From: Nostoc sp. JL34 | Lineage (GTDB): Bacteria > Cyanobacteriota > Cyanobacteriia > Cyanobacteriales > Nostocaceae | Assembly (NCBI RefSeq): GCF_017114945.1 | Contig: NZ_JABXKQ010000033.1 | Location: forward strand, 1 to 52,619 | Direction: 5' to 3' | Length of the DNA stretch: 52,619 nt | Shown here: positions 1 to 7,742 of the stretch, piece by piece | How positions within the stretch are numbered: the first letter of the stretch is position 1 | Layout of the letters: each line of letters begins with the position of its first letter | Translations under genes and position numbers: made by a program | Notes under the pieces: generated by a model | What the model saw: the letters and a program-made list of their open reading frames with translations, nothing else | Told to the model about the DNA's origin: nothing | Databases searched by the model: none

Positions 1-83
1 AGGGGGCAGGGGGCAGGGGGAAAGAGGGTTTCCTGGTTTTTGCACAGATGCGGGAATTATAACTAATTAGGCGGACATGATAT
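1..83 (-). repeat. MITE-like repeat family A, copy 1 (cut by window edge)
   Basis: Read on the minus strand, this stretch begins ATATCATGTCCG and continues through a 'cccgcatctgtgcaaaa' block, then C-rich runs that leave the window. The same order is found on the plus strand at 12176-12303 and 16966-17086. It is the most diverged of the three copies and only its left part is visible. Confidence 0.7.
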
Positions 84-234
84 CTTATCTGTCTAATTAG
101 CGATCATAAAAAGACCTCTAAGAGGTTTTAGCAAAACCGTCCCTCTCCGATTAGTAGGGGGACAAACTTGAAGTAAAGTTCAAGGCAGGGAGAGGTTTAT
201 CAAACTCACGTTTTGTTTATAAGCAACATCCACA

Positions 235-279
235 AACATACAGTGAGGGCATAACATTGTTGTGCCCTCACTGTATGTT
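235..279 (-). terminator. 17-bp perfect hairpin after the cupin gene
   Basis: Arms 235-251 and 263-279 are perfect reverse complements (AACATACAGTGAGGGCA) around an 11-nt loop. The hairpin lies 13 nt past the cupin stop codon. On the minus strand it is followed by TTTGTGG, so the U-tract is weak. It is likely the end of the two-gene operon transcribed leftward from 3555. Confidence 0.65.
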
Positions 280-292
280 GTATTCAAAAGAA

Positions 293-640
293 TTAGGCTG
301 ATTTTTCAACTCGCAAACCAAAGTATGTCAAAACAAGCTCAGTTGAGCCACTATTGACAACTTCATGTACTTCTCCCGGTTCTATCGCTACGCAGTTCCC
401 CGGAAGCAGGGAGTATTCTTTACCATCAATGTGAATTACTCCCGAACCAGCTTCCACAAAGAATACTTCACACATATCCTGATGCGCGTGTGCTGGTGCG
501 GTTTGTCCGGGAGCAAAACGCGCTTGAGAAAAGTTAGTCAGGTGAGGTAAATCGCCGAAGCGTAGCATCACCTTTTTCTTGATTTCGGCATTGTGAGAAA
601 CAGACTCTTCTGGCAAGTTTTTCAGAGAAGTGGTAATCAT
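293..640 (-). CDS. Cupin-domain protein (115 aa)
   Basis: A small single-domain cupin of the Cupin_2 type. The metal-site motif is visible as 'PAHAHQDMCEVFFVEAG' near residues 48-65, with the second motif 'PGEVHEVVN' near residues 88-96. That gives the usual His/His/Glu/His metal set, so it may bind a metal and act as a small dioxygenase, isomerase or sensor; the substrate cannot be read. The ATG (638-640) overlaps the TGA of the upstream 972-aa gene as ATGA, so the two are almost certainly translationally coupled and probably work on a related substrate. A strong hairpin follows the stop. Confidence 0.85.
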   Translation of the reverse strand: MITTSLKNLPEESVSHNAEIKKKVMLRFGDLPHLTNFSQARFAPGQTAPAHAHQDMCEVFFVEAGSGVIHIDGKEYSLLPGNCVAIEPGEVHEVVNSGSTELVLTYFGLRVEKSA

Positions 641-3555
641 TCGGGTCTTAAATCGTTAGATAATTCCACAATACCCCTAGACCCATCAATCCGTACCCGT
701 TGACCATCTTGCAAGAGCCATGTAGCACCTCGAACATCCATCACAGCGGGAATACCGTATTCCCGAGCAACGATCGCACCGTGAGAAAGCCTTCCACCAG
801 CTTCGGCAATTAATCCTCCAGCCCTTAATAACAATGGTGCCCAGCCGGAATCTGTGTAAGGTACAACCAGAATCGTATCTCGGTCAATCTCTGGAATGTC
901 TTGTAAATTTCGCAACACCTTCACTCTTCCTTCGGCTTGCCCGTGACTGGCTCCAATCCCTTGTAAAATTTGGTCTGAGTAAAGCACAGAGGGAGCTAAA
1001 GGATGAGGAGGTGTATTGCCGTAGACTAAAAGAGGTACTTGAATGATCTCGCTATCTTGCAAGAATTGCGATCGCCTAAATTCCACTAACTCATCTAACT
1101 GCTCAATTAACTTGGAATCTCCACCCACAATTAGACGCCGCACTTCATCAAAGTTGAGAAAAAAGATATCGCCTGTTTTATTGAGTAAGCCAGACTTTAA
1201 CCAAATCTTCTCTAAGCCCACAAAGCTCCAACGCAATTCAGCCAAAAGCCGTGAATAAACTTCGGTGACTCGTCCTTTGATATCTACACGCCGTTGCACA
1301 AAAGAGCGTTTGCGCTTACCCGCAAAGATACTATTAATCGCGTCTTTAGCACCTGATTGTGGTTCGTTCCCCTGCATTAGCTGCACAAACATCTGCTTAA
1401 TCATCTGGGGATTTTCCCGCCAAGTGGGAACGGAAATATCAGTTCCTACTTCACTTAAATAGCCGTAATCCTGAAGTAATTCGTTAAATTCTTGCAGGAT
1501 CTTCTCTCCCTCTGGAGTTTGCTTTAATTGCTCAAATACCTGCTGTGGCTCAAACTCCTGCAATACCTGCTTGGCATCTGTTGCGATCGCACTGAGCGAT
1601 CGCAATGCTGCTATCTCTGGGGTGACGCTATGATCGATTTGCCCATCCTTTACCCGAAAAATCGCCTGTCTCAGAGCAGCACTTAAGGGAGCTAAAATGC
1701 TGTAATAAGTCCCATGACGCAGCAACTCCAGAATAAAGTCAATTCTTGCCAACAACTTTGGTGCTTCCAAGTTATCTATCTCTTCCTGCGCCAACTGCGA
1801 CAACCCAGGAATGAACCGTTTATGATAATCTTGCCTGAAGTCCTTTTCTAAACTTAATTCCCGCTTCAGCAACTTCCCTAATCCTGGCAAATTTTCCCAA
1901 GTTGACTGCAAGGACGGTTTACTTAATTTAGCTCCTCTGGTTAAAAATTCTAGACTTTCCGGTGGCAGTCCCATGCGGAGAAAAATCTCTCCTAAGAGGG
2001 ATGCATTAAAGTAGGCTCTGGAATAGTGCAGAGTTGCTGTCTCGGTGAAATCTAACCCCAAGGCGCGTTCGGCTTTGCCGTTACCAAAGGCATCGCTTAA
2101 AACTAAAGTAAAAAGTTCTCCCCAAACTCCACAAGTTAAAGGACGATTAATCGACCATGTTAAGGGGTGAATGACTCCAGGAATCACTTCAGCAGCGATT
2201 TTGCGTGTCCAGATGGGTAACAGAGTAGTGATCGGTCGAGATTGCAATACCCAAAGCGTTTGACCATCGGAACTCCACTCGATATCTTGAGGAGTGCCAT
2301 GATAGCGTTTTTCGAGTCGGTAAGCTAAGTATGCAACTTGCTTAATTAATGCTTGTGGGACTCGTCCTTCACCCTCTAATTGTATAGAGTAAGAATTTTC
2401 TGTTTCAACGACAAAAGCGCGATATTGTTCTGGTGTGACTTTTCCCGAAACGACTTGCGTCGGGCTGCCTGGAAGGGCTTCAATGATGATCGCATCACCT
2501 TGCTGCGTAATAGGATCGCGACTGAAAGCGACGCCAGAATATACACTCTGGACTTGTTGTTGAATCAACACAGCCATTGCTGTATCATTTAAGCCGCGAT
2601 CGCGCCGATATTGCACAGCCAATGGATGATTGTAGGAAGCTTGAACTTGAGCGATCGCTGACTGTAATGCCTGAGAGCTGGTAACATTTACAACTGTTTC
2701 ATACTGTCCAGCAGCGGAAGCGTTTTCTGAGTCTTCTCCAATAGCCGAGGAACGCACCACCAAGGGGGATAATTCTGATGGCTGGAGAAATTCTGTCAAC
2801 ACTTGGGGATCGTCGATTGGGGACAGTACCCATCCCTTGGGGACTGGATAGCCCCAGCGCTTAATTTGAGATAACGTAGCCGCCTTTTCTCCGACAATGC
2901 CAGCATCCAACTCTTCATCTAAAGAAACCATTGCTCGATCGCCGCGTAAAAATTCCAACATCGCTTGCGATTCTGTTTGTGCCTCTTGGGCTGGCAGTTT
3001 CATATCATCAGGAATTTTGATGTAAATCCAGCCCATTAAACCAGCTAAAGCCACAGCAGCAAGTATTCTGGGAATATCGCTAAGGTGCAGAAGTGCCACA
3101 AACAGAGGAAAAAGAAGCAAAACCCCAAATTTGACTACCTGTTTTGATTGCAGAATTGTAAAACTAATCCCTGCAAAAAAAGATACAAATAATGCCACCA
3201 GTGGATCATGTACGACAAATCCCCAGACAACATTTGTCGTACCTGCCCCTCTGCCTATCCAGTATCTACCGATTACCAAAGCGATGAGGGCAATTAATTC
3301 CCAAGACGAGCCATCTGGGAAAAAAGTGCGGCTGAGTAAGACTGCCGCAACTCCTTTAAAAGCCTCTGACAAGACTGCCAGAATTCCGACAAATTTACCG
3401 CCGTGATAAAAGGCAGCCGATACACTAATATTTCCTGTACCGACTTGTGATAATTGCTTCCGCTTCAGGGCGTAAGTAATCCATGAAATCAGGGGTAATC
3501 CGCCCAAAAGGGGGCAGATAATTAAAATAACTAAGACACCCCAAGGTTCAAACAT
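637..3555 (-). CDS. PlsY-like membrane domain fused to a PEP-utilising/rifampicin-phosphotransferase-like enzyme
   Basis: This 972-aa protein has four parts. Residues 1 to about 190 are a multi-pass membrane region with PlsY-like motifs (GTGNISVSAAFYHGGK at 39-54, then an acidic-AFKG motif), as in the glycerol-3-phosphate acyltransferase PlsY. Residues about 210-450 are a PPDK-type ATP-grasp domain ('PLVVRSSAIGEDSENASAAG', 'DIEWSSDGQTLWVLQSRPI'). Residues about 460-870 are a middle domain. Residues about 880-972 are a swivelling phosphohistidine domain, GGRLSHGAIVARE, with catalytic His925. The order ATP-grasp, middle, His resembles rifampicin phosphotransferase more than PEP synthase. The family catalyses ATP-driven phosphotransfer with release of AMP and phosphate; the substrate here is unknown. 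The membrane domain suggests a lipid or lipid-linked substrate (inference). First gene of an operon with the cupin. Confidence 0.85.
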   Translation of the reverse strand: MFEPWGVLVILIICPLLGGLPLISWITYALKRKQLSQVGTGNISVSAAFYHGGKFVGILAVLSEAFKGVAAVLLSRTFFPDGSSWELIALIALVIGRYWIGRGAGTTNVVWGFVVHDPLVALFVSFFAGISFTILQSKQVVKFGVLLLFPLFVALLHLSDIPRILAAVALAGLMGWIYIKIPDDMKLPAQEAQTESQAMLEFLRGDRAMVSLDEELDAGIVGEKAATLSQIKRWGYPVPKGWVLSPIDDPQVLTEFLQPSELSPLVVRSSAIGEDSENASAAGQYETVVNVTSSQALQSAIAQVQASYNHPLAVQYRRDRGLNDTAMAVLIQQQVQSVYSGVAFSRDPITQQGDAIIIEALPGSPTQVVSGKVTPEQYRAFVVETENSYSIQLEGEGRVPQALIKQVAYLAYRLEKRYHGTPQDIEWSSDGQTLWVLQSRPITTLLPIWTRKIAAEVIPGVIHPLTWSINRPLTCGVWGELFTLVLSDAFGNGKAERALGLDFTETATLHYSRAYFNASLLGEIFLRMGLPPESLEFLTRGAKLSKPSLQSTWENLPGLGKLLKRELSLEKDFRQDYHKRFIPGLSQLAQEEIDNLEAPKLLARIDFILELLRHGTYYSILAPLSAALRQAIFRVKDGQIDHSVTPEIAALRSLSAIATDAKQVLQEFEPQQVFEQLKQTPEGEKILQEFNELLQDYGYLSEVGTDISVPTWRENPQMIKQMFVQLMQGNEPQSGAKDAINSIFAGKRKRSFVQRRVDIKGRVTEVYSRLLAELRWSFVGLEKIWLKSGLLNKTGDIFFLNFDEVRRLIVGGDSKLIEQLDELVEFRRSQFLQDSEIIQVPLLVYGNTPPHPLAPSVLYSDQILQGIGASHGQAEGRVKVLRNLQDIPEIDRDTILVVPYTDSGWAPLLLRAGGLIAEAGGRLSHGAIVAREYGIPAVMDVRGATWLLQDGQRVRIDGSRGIVELSNDLRPE

Positions 3556-3671
3556 TCTGGATTTTGGATTTTAGATTTAAATTTTCCATCTAAAACCTCA
3601 AATCTCAAATCTAAAGTTTTTCTGAAATTTTTGATGGTGATTAGGGCGCTTTTATTTATTAGTTGCTGAAT

Positions 3672-3711
3672 GGACACTTGGCTACGACGGAAACCGTTTT
3701 TGCCAGTGTCC
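3672..3711 (-). terminator. Hairpin after the 58-aa membrane protein
   Basis: GGACACT-T-GGC (from 3672) pairs with GCCAGTGTCC (3702-3711), leaving one bulged T. It lies about 20 nt downstream of the small leftward gene ending at 3731. No long T-run follows, so it could equally be a structured 3' end. Confidence 0.4.
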
Positions 3712-3730
3712 TTCTAGGCTACTAATGGTT

Positions 3731-3907
3731 TTAGTTTAGCGCATAGGCAGCTTGCAGGGCCCAGATTATGAGAGCAGCTATTGATCCCAAAAGCAACACG
3801 GTAGAGATAGTGACTACTTTTGGGGAATCTGCACCCTCAAATTTCATAATTCCTCGATTTAAGTCGGACACAGCTTTGTAATCCTCTCTTGTTGGAGCAT
3901 GAAACAT
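3731..3907 (-). CDS. Small single-pass membrane protein (58 aa), unrecognised
   Basis: ATG at 3905-3907 and TAA at 3731-3733 enclose 58 codons. The N-terminal half is hydrophilic (starts MFHAPTREDYK). A single membrane span follows at residues about 31-54 (VVTISTVLLLGSIAALIIWAL), ending QAAYALN. This clean amphiphilic-then-hydrophobic layout is typical of cyanobacterial small thylakoid or plasma-membrane proteins. No close Shine-Dalgarno is visible; AGAAGGA lies about 20 nt upstream of the ATG. It sits alone between the fusion-enzyme gene and a repeat-rich spacer. Function unknown; its reality rests on composition, a plausible downstream hairpin and lack of any overlapping gene. Confidence 0.6.
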   Translation of the reverse strand: MFHAPTREDYKAVSDLNRGIMKFEGADSPKVVTISTVLLLGSIAALIIWALQAAYALN

Positions 3908-4042
3908 TTGTCCGTTTTGATTGTAGTCCTTCTATTTGCAGATGATGTTAAATTCCTAATTCTATTTTGTTTTAACCTTCACAATTTTTAAAACCCCACA
4001 ATTACTTATTTCTTTAGAGGTATTGGTCTTATTTATACAAAA

Positions 4043-4270
4043 TTGGGGACTGGGGATTGGGGAGTAGGGGAGATGAGAGGGACAAGTCTCTCCTTCTCTA
4101 CCCTCTCTTCCTTGTCTCCTTTGTCTCTTGTCTCTTGTCTCTTCTCCATGCCCAATGCCCAATACCCCTCAAGAGTGCTGAGTGCTGAGTGGTGAAGAAG
4201 CAAGGGAGCAGGGAGAAGAATTTTCCCCTCCGCCCCCGCACCCCGCTCCTCTGCCTCTTTTCGATGCCCA
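4043..4270. repeat. G/C-run spacer repeats
   Basis: Iterated 'ggggactggggattgggg' is followed by C-rich 'tctcttgtctcttgtctctt' and 'ctccgcccccgcaccccgctcctctgcctc'. The same low-complexity vocabulary recurs at 24800, 25861 and 33960. It is noncoding spacer typical of Nostoc-type genomes. Confidence 0.7.
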
Positions 4271-4323
4271 ATGCGTCAGTTACTATCGTTGAACAGTAAC
4301 TCAGTATAAAAGGGTGTGAGTAG

Positions 4324-5283
4324 GTGAAAGTAGCACTGATCGTAATTTCGGCGGTGGTTGTGGGATTGTTTATAGTAGTCGAGATCGGACTGCGATCGCT
4401 GTTTGGTTTTGGTAATCCCCTGATTTATATTGGCGATGAGCAGATTGGTTATTTGTTGGCTCCTAACCAGCGTACCCGTCGTTTTGGGAATCGCATTGAA
4501 ATTAATGAATATTCCATGCGAGGTAGTCCGATAAAAAAGATACCTGCACCTTCTGGGCTGCGAGTTTTACTATTAGGTGATTCTATTGCTAATGGTGGCT
4601 GGTGGACAGATCAGACTAATACAATTTCTAGTTTGATGATGTGTTCTCTGGCATCATTCTCTAAGAGTAATTATCAGGAAGTAGAAGTGCTGAATGCTTC
4701 AGCTAACTCTTGGGGGCCAAGGAATGAATTAGCTTATCTAGAGAAGTTTGGTAATTTCAACGCGCAAGCGGTAGTGTTATTAATTAACACCGATGATTTG
4801 TTTGCAACTCCTCCCACTCCTTTACCAGTAGGACGCGATCGCAACTATCCAGATAGTAAACCTCCCCTAGCATTAGTGGAGGTGTGGCAGCGTTATATCA
4901 TTAAGCAAAAGCCAATTCCTGAAATGAAAGCTGTGCAAAATGAACCAGGCGATCGCGTGGGGATTAATCTGGAGGCGATCGCTAAAATTCAAGCCCTGAC
5001 TCGTCAAACCAACAGCCAATTTCTGCTAGTTATGACTCCCTTGCTACGAGAAATTGGTGAACCAGGCCCCCGCGATTACGAAATTAAAGCCCGTCAACGC
5101 TTAAGCGATTTTACCAAAGTGCAGCAAATTAACTATATAGACTTTTTGCCGAGCTTCAATTCAACTACCAACCCGCAAAGTTTGTTTCACGACCATATTC
5201 ACCTCAACTTGCAAGGCAATAAATTTGTCAGCGAAGTTATGGAGCGATCGCTTTTGGAAATACTAGACATCTCCAGAAATTAA
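4324..5283 (+). CDS. SGNH/GDSL-type hydrolase, membrane-anchored (319 aa)
   Basis: One N-terminal hydrophobic segment (residues about 3-21) anchors or exports the protein. Block I of SGNH hydrolases is LLLGDSIANGG with nucleophile Ser87. Block V is DHIHLN, giving Asp290 and His293 of the catalytic triad. Likely an esterase or acyl-transfer hydrolase acting on an envelope or glycan substrate outside the membrane; the exact substrate is unknown. The start is GTG at 4324, chosen because it precedes the hydrophobic segment directly. The gene is monocistronic, with a hairpin 22 nt after the stop. Confidence 0.8.
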   Translation: MKVALIVISAVVVGLFIVVEIGLRSLFGFGNPLIYIGDEQIGYLLAPNQRTRRFGNRIEINEYSMRGSPIKKIPAPSGLRVLLLGDSIANGGWWTDQTNTISSLMMCSLASFSKSNYQEVEVLNASANSWGPRNELAYLEKFGNFNAQAVVLLINTDDLFATPPTPLPVGRDRNYPDSKPPLALVEVWQRYIIKQKPIPEMKAVQNEPGDRVGINLEAIAKIQALTRQTNSQFLLVMTPLLREIGEPGPRDYEIKARQRLSDFTKVQQINYIDFLPSFNSTTNPQSLFHDHIHLNLQGNKFVSEVMERSLLEILDISRN

Positions 5284-5305
5284 ATATGCTTTATCCAGAA
5301 TCCTT

Positions 5306-5333
5306 GTAGAGACACGAAATCTCACGTCTCTAC
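5306..5333 (+). terminator. Hairpin after SGNH hydrolase (GTAGAGAC repeat family)
   Basis: GTAGAGAC...GTCTCTAC (5306-5313 and 5326-5333) is followed by ATTCTTTTT, a reasonable rho-independent terminator. The arm sequence belongs to the dispersed 'GTAGAGACGGCGATTTATCGCGTCTC' repeat family found elsewhere in the window. Confidence 0.6.
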
Positions 5334-5431
5334 ATTCTTTTTCGGACTGATCTAATATTCGTTACTCAGTCGGACTCCAAGTCATGTTGGATTCTGAATT
5401 CAGCAACGCCCAAATTTCAGATAACTGCAAA

Positions 5432-5773
5432 TCAATTTTCATCTCGCCCGTGAACTTGAGCGGGTGGACTGGTTGCTTCAACAGCAGTAAATGGTTCTAG
5501 AATTTTATAGGTGTGGCTAGCTCCTTTTGGTACTATCCAAGAACTCCCAGGTTCTAGTAAAATAGTTTGCCCTTCAATATGTAATTCTGCACGACCATTG
5601 ATTACATAACCAACAGTTTCATATTCCCTTGCTGTTGAATCTTTAGGTTCGTTCGGTTGTTCATTTTCCCACAGACGCATGGAAATACTTTTGCCAGATG
5701 CAAGATATTTTTGACCAAGTTGGCCTTTAGGAGAATGACTAGAGTCTACTTTGCTAACGGTTTTATCAGACAT
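5432..5773 (-). CDS. Cupin-domain protein (113 aa)
   Basis: Second small cupin, unrelated in detail to the one at 293. Core motifs are 'GYVINGRAELHIEGQTILLEPG' at about residues 55-76 and 'PKGASHTYKI' at about 82-91. Several of the usual metal ligands of motif 1 are replaced (no HxH), so metal binding is doubtful. The start ATG at 5773 has GAGG about 9 nt upstream. It stands alone; the final residues QVHGRDEN are polar. Function unknown beyond a cupin fold. Confidence 0.75.
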   Translation of the reverse strand: MSDKTVSKVDSSHSPKGQLGQKYLASGKSISMRLWENEQPNEPKDSTAREYETVGYVINGRAELHIEGQTILLEPGSSWIVPKGASHTYKILEPFTAVEATSPPAQVHGRDEN

Positions 5774-6215
5774 ATTTTTGCCTCTTTATAGTTTTAACCT
5801 TGAGCCTTGAGAAGAGTCAAAATAGAGGAGCTAGACAAGAAAGAGACTTGTTCTATATATTCTCCCCTCAGCACATAGTTTGCTCCATAGCAGCAAACTG
5901 CTTTTATAATTATTTAGTCCTTAATTAAGAATTTATGACTCTTTAATATTCAACTACAACTATTGATTAGTCTTTGAAATACCATACTCACTCTTTAACG
6001 CGGTTTGAATTAGTCCTAAAAGAGAAAGTTTTTCTACCCTCCGCTGGGATATGCACTAAAATCATGTTTGACTAATTACCGATGACTACTCAATCAAGAG
6101 CAATCTTGGATATATCTTGATTTTGAGACGCGATAATTATCGCGTCTCAGTAACTTATCAAAACTTATTCAACAATCTATGAGTCAAAAATTTAGACTCA
6201 AAATTTGCTATAAGT
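5774..6215. other. 442-nt intergenic region with a 24-nt perfect palindrome
   Basis: No credible gene was seen. It is AT-rich. The palindrome GAGACGCGATAATTATCGCGTCTC at 6125-6148 is the only strong structure. It could terminate the leftward gene at 6216 or be a solo copy of the dispersed GAGACGCGAT repeat. Confidence 0.6.
6125..6148. repeat. 24-nt perfect palindrome (GAGACGCGAT family)
   Basis: GAGACGCGATAA is followed immediately by its reverse complement. Related asymmetric versions, 'GAGACGGCGATTTATCGCGTCTC', occur near 28071-28096, at 32274-32342 (two inverted copies) and at 39642-39664. Confidence 0.8.
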
Positions 6216-6614
6216 CTATCTTCTATCTCTCAGTTGCTTGCTAGAAGGATTTTGATAATAACCTTCTCTAGCTGCATTAGATGATGAAGCTTTATCTCCG
6301 GTTAAGTTTCTTGCAGGATCAAAAAACTCTTTTGTAGCTTCAGGAGTTTTTTCATCCAAGTTTAACTTTTCTCGGATATTATTAACAGCACCTTTTAATG
6401 TATTTTGACCATCTCTGATTTGGGTATCGTTTCTAATTTCACCTTGCTCATTTGGTACTCCTTTATAATAAGTACCTTCTGGAGTCTTAACATCAGCTTG
6501 TGCTATGTTAGCGTAGCTAAAAGCCTGACCTAGCAAAAACATAAATCCTACGAGAAAAACTACAAGAATTTGGGAAATGCGAATATTTCGCAGCGATGAA
6601 ATTACTCGATTCAT
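6216..6614 (-). CDS. Small secreted protein (132 aa), function unknown
   Basis: The start is placed at ATG 6612-6614 because TTGAGG sits six nucleotides upstream and the resulting N-terminus is a signal peptide: basic MNRVISSLRNIR, hydrophobic ILVVFLVGFMFLLGQ, cleavage likely after ANIAQA. The mature part of about 90 residues is polar ('KTPEGTYYKGVPNEQGEIRN', 'REKLNLDEKTPEATKEFFD') with a charged tail. It resembles the short MNR-starting exported proteins common in cyanobacteria, perhaps DUF6658-like, though I am not sure. It is last in a leftward run of stress-type genes and follows a decayed dehydrogenase gene. Confidence 0.7.
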   Translation of the reverse strand: MNRVISSLRNIRISQILVVFLVGFMFLLGQAFSYANIAQADVKTPEGTYYKGVPNEQGEIRNDTQIRDGQNTLKGAVNNIREKLNLDEKTPEATKEFFDPARNLTGDKASSSNAAREGYYQNPSSKQLRDRR

Positions 6615-6677
6615 AAAAAACCTCAATTGCATTATGTTGGGTGTAGAATTCAAAGATACTGAATGACTGTTCACCAT

Positions 6678-6917
6678 TCAGGGTTTAAGAACAACTTTCA
6701 TCCAGTTATCCTTTTTTTGTTGAAAAATCTGATGGCGTTCTAAAATAACAGCATCGATGCAAGCATCGGGGCCACAGCCACCAGTTATCTGTTTCAACGT
6801 TTCGCCAGCATTAACTTCTTCGTAGTTAATCACTTCTGCTTTGGCAAACTTTTTCGCCATTTTCAGGCGTTCGGGAAAGCGATCGCTTTTAATCGCTTTT
6901 TCGGCACCCATCATGTA
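6678..6917 (-). pseudogene. Remnant of a zinc-dependent (formaldehyde-type) alcohol dehydrogenase
   Basis: The translation contains MMGAEKAIKSDRFPERLKMA and AKAEVINYEEVNAGETLKQI followed by GPDACIDAV. This is the NAD-binding middle of the Zn-dependent formaldehyde/alcohol dehydrogenase family. It is then joined directly to QQKKDNWMKVVLKP, which matches that family's extreme C-terminus. The N-terminal catalytic half, with the zinc ligands, is missing, and roughly a hundred residues between the two blocks are gone. The open frame reaches 6974 but upstream residues are unrelated and overlap the SRPBCC gene. It is a broken gene in the slot after the SRPBCC gene. Confidence 0.75.
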
Positions 6918-6936
6918 GATAATACTGTATAAATAG

Positions 6937-7635
6937 CTACTTGTGTCCCCTTGGTTGACCTTCGGTGGTGGCAATTTCGCCTGCTTCCATTAGCATTTTG
7001 AAGCGGCGCAATTCATCACCAATTTGCTGTTGTGGTTCTTCACCGAAAAGTTTAGCTACGGTAGCTCCCAATGCTCCACCTGGTGGGTTATACTCTAAGA
7101 CAATCTTTACTTCTGTGCCCCTATCGCCTAGTGCTTTTTGGAAGCGGACAAAACCAGAATTATCAATGTCTGCACCTTCCACAGAAGCCCAAGAAATAAA
7201 TTTATTTTCCCGATCTTCGAGAATTTCTGCATCCCATTCCACGCTGTTACCCAAGGGTGCATTGGCTATCCAATGAGAACGTTTTTCGTTGTACACCTGG
7301 ACAGATTTGAGATGCTTCATAAATGTGGGCAGATTCTCAAAGTTGTGCCAAAAACGATACAATTCTTCTGCTGATTTATTAATTGTTACCGTCTTTTCAA
7401 CTTTGATGGATTGGTTTATGCCTATGGCTTCCTGTGCTTGTTGGATTGTACTTTGCTTTGTTGCACCTTGATAAATCAAACCGCCACCAGCCAAAACCGT
7501 TAGCACTCCGCGCAAAGAACCTTGTTTTAAACCCATCAGCACCATAGCACCCCCACCGATGAGAGATGCCCAACGCTCTACTTCACTAGCTTCACCCTGA
7601 CTGGTAGTCAGTTTATCACCTGATGTCGAAGTCAC
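6937..7635 (-). CDS. DUF2892-type membrane segment plus SRPBCC (cyclase/dehydrase) domain protein
   Basis: Residues about 15-65 hold a short membrane hairpin (WASLIGGGAMVLMGLKQGSL, GVLTVLAGGGLIYQGA). Residues about 75-220 form an SRPBCC/START-like domain ('VTINKSAEELYRFWHNFENLPTFM' region, 'WDAEILEDRENKFISWAS', 'VRFQKALGDRGTEVKIVLEY'), a hydrophobic-ligand pocket of the COG5637 type. The start is GTG at 7633-7635 with GGAGAG upstream. In related genomes such genes often sit next to Zn-alcohol dehydrogenases and other stress genes; here the dehydrogenase is a remnant. Likely a membrane-tethered lipid or stress protein; ligand unknown. Confidence 0.8.
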   Translation of the reverse strand: MTSTSGDKLTTSQGEASEVERWASLIGGGAMVLMGLKQGSLRGVLTVLAGGGLIYQGATKQSTIQQAQEAIGINQSIKVEKTVTINKSAEELYRFWHNFENLPTFMKHLKSVQVYNEKRSHWIANAPLGNSVEWDAEILEDRENKFISWASVEGADIDNSGFVRFQKALGDRGTEVKIVLEYNPPGGALGATVAKLFGEEPQQQIGDELRRFKMLMEAGEIATTEGQPRGHK

Positions 7636-7742
7636 TTTTTTATCTCTCCATTACAATAAAATAACCACAGAGACGCAAATCCTCTCTTGTTTCTCTTTTG
7701 CTTTCTTCTCTAGGAGACTCTAGACAAATGCGCCTTGGGTTG

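Noticed and set aside
3962..4162. Leftward 66-aa open frame
   Set aside because: It reads through spacer repeats (tctcttgtctcttgtctc), giving low-complexity Arg/Gly/Glu sequence; no ribosome site and no recognisable fold.
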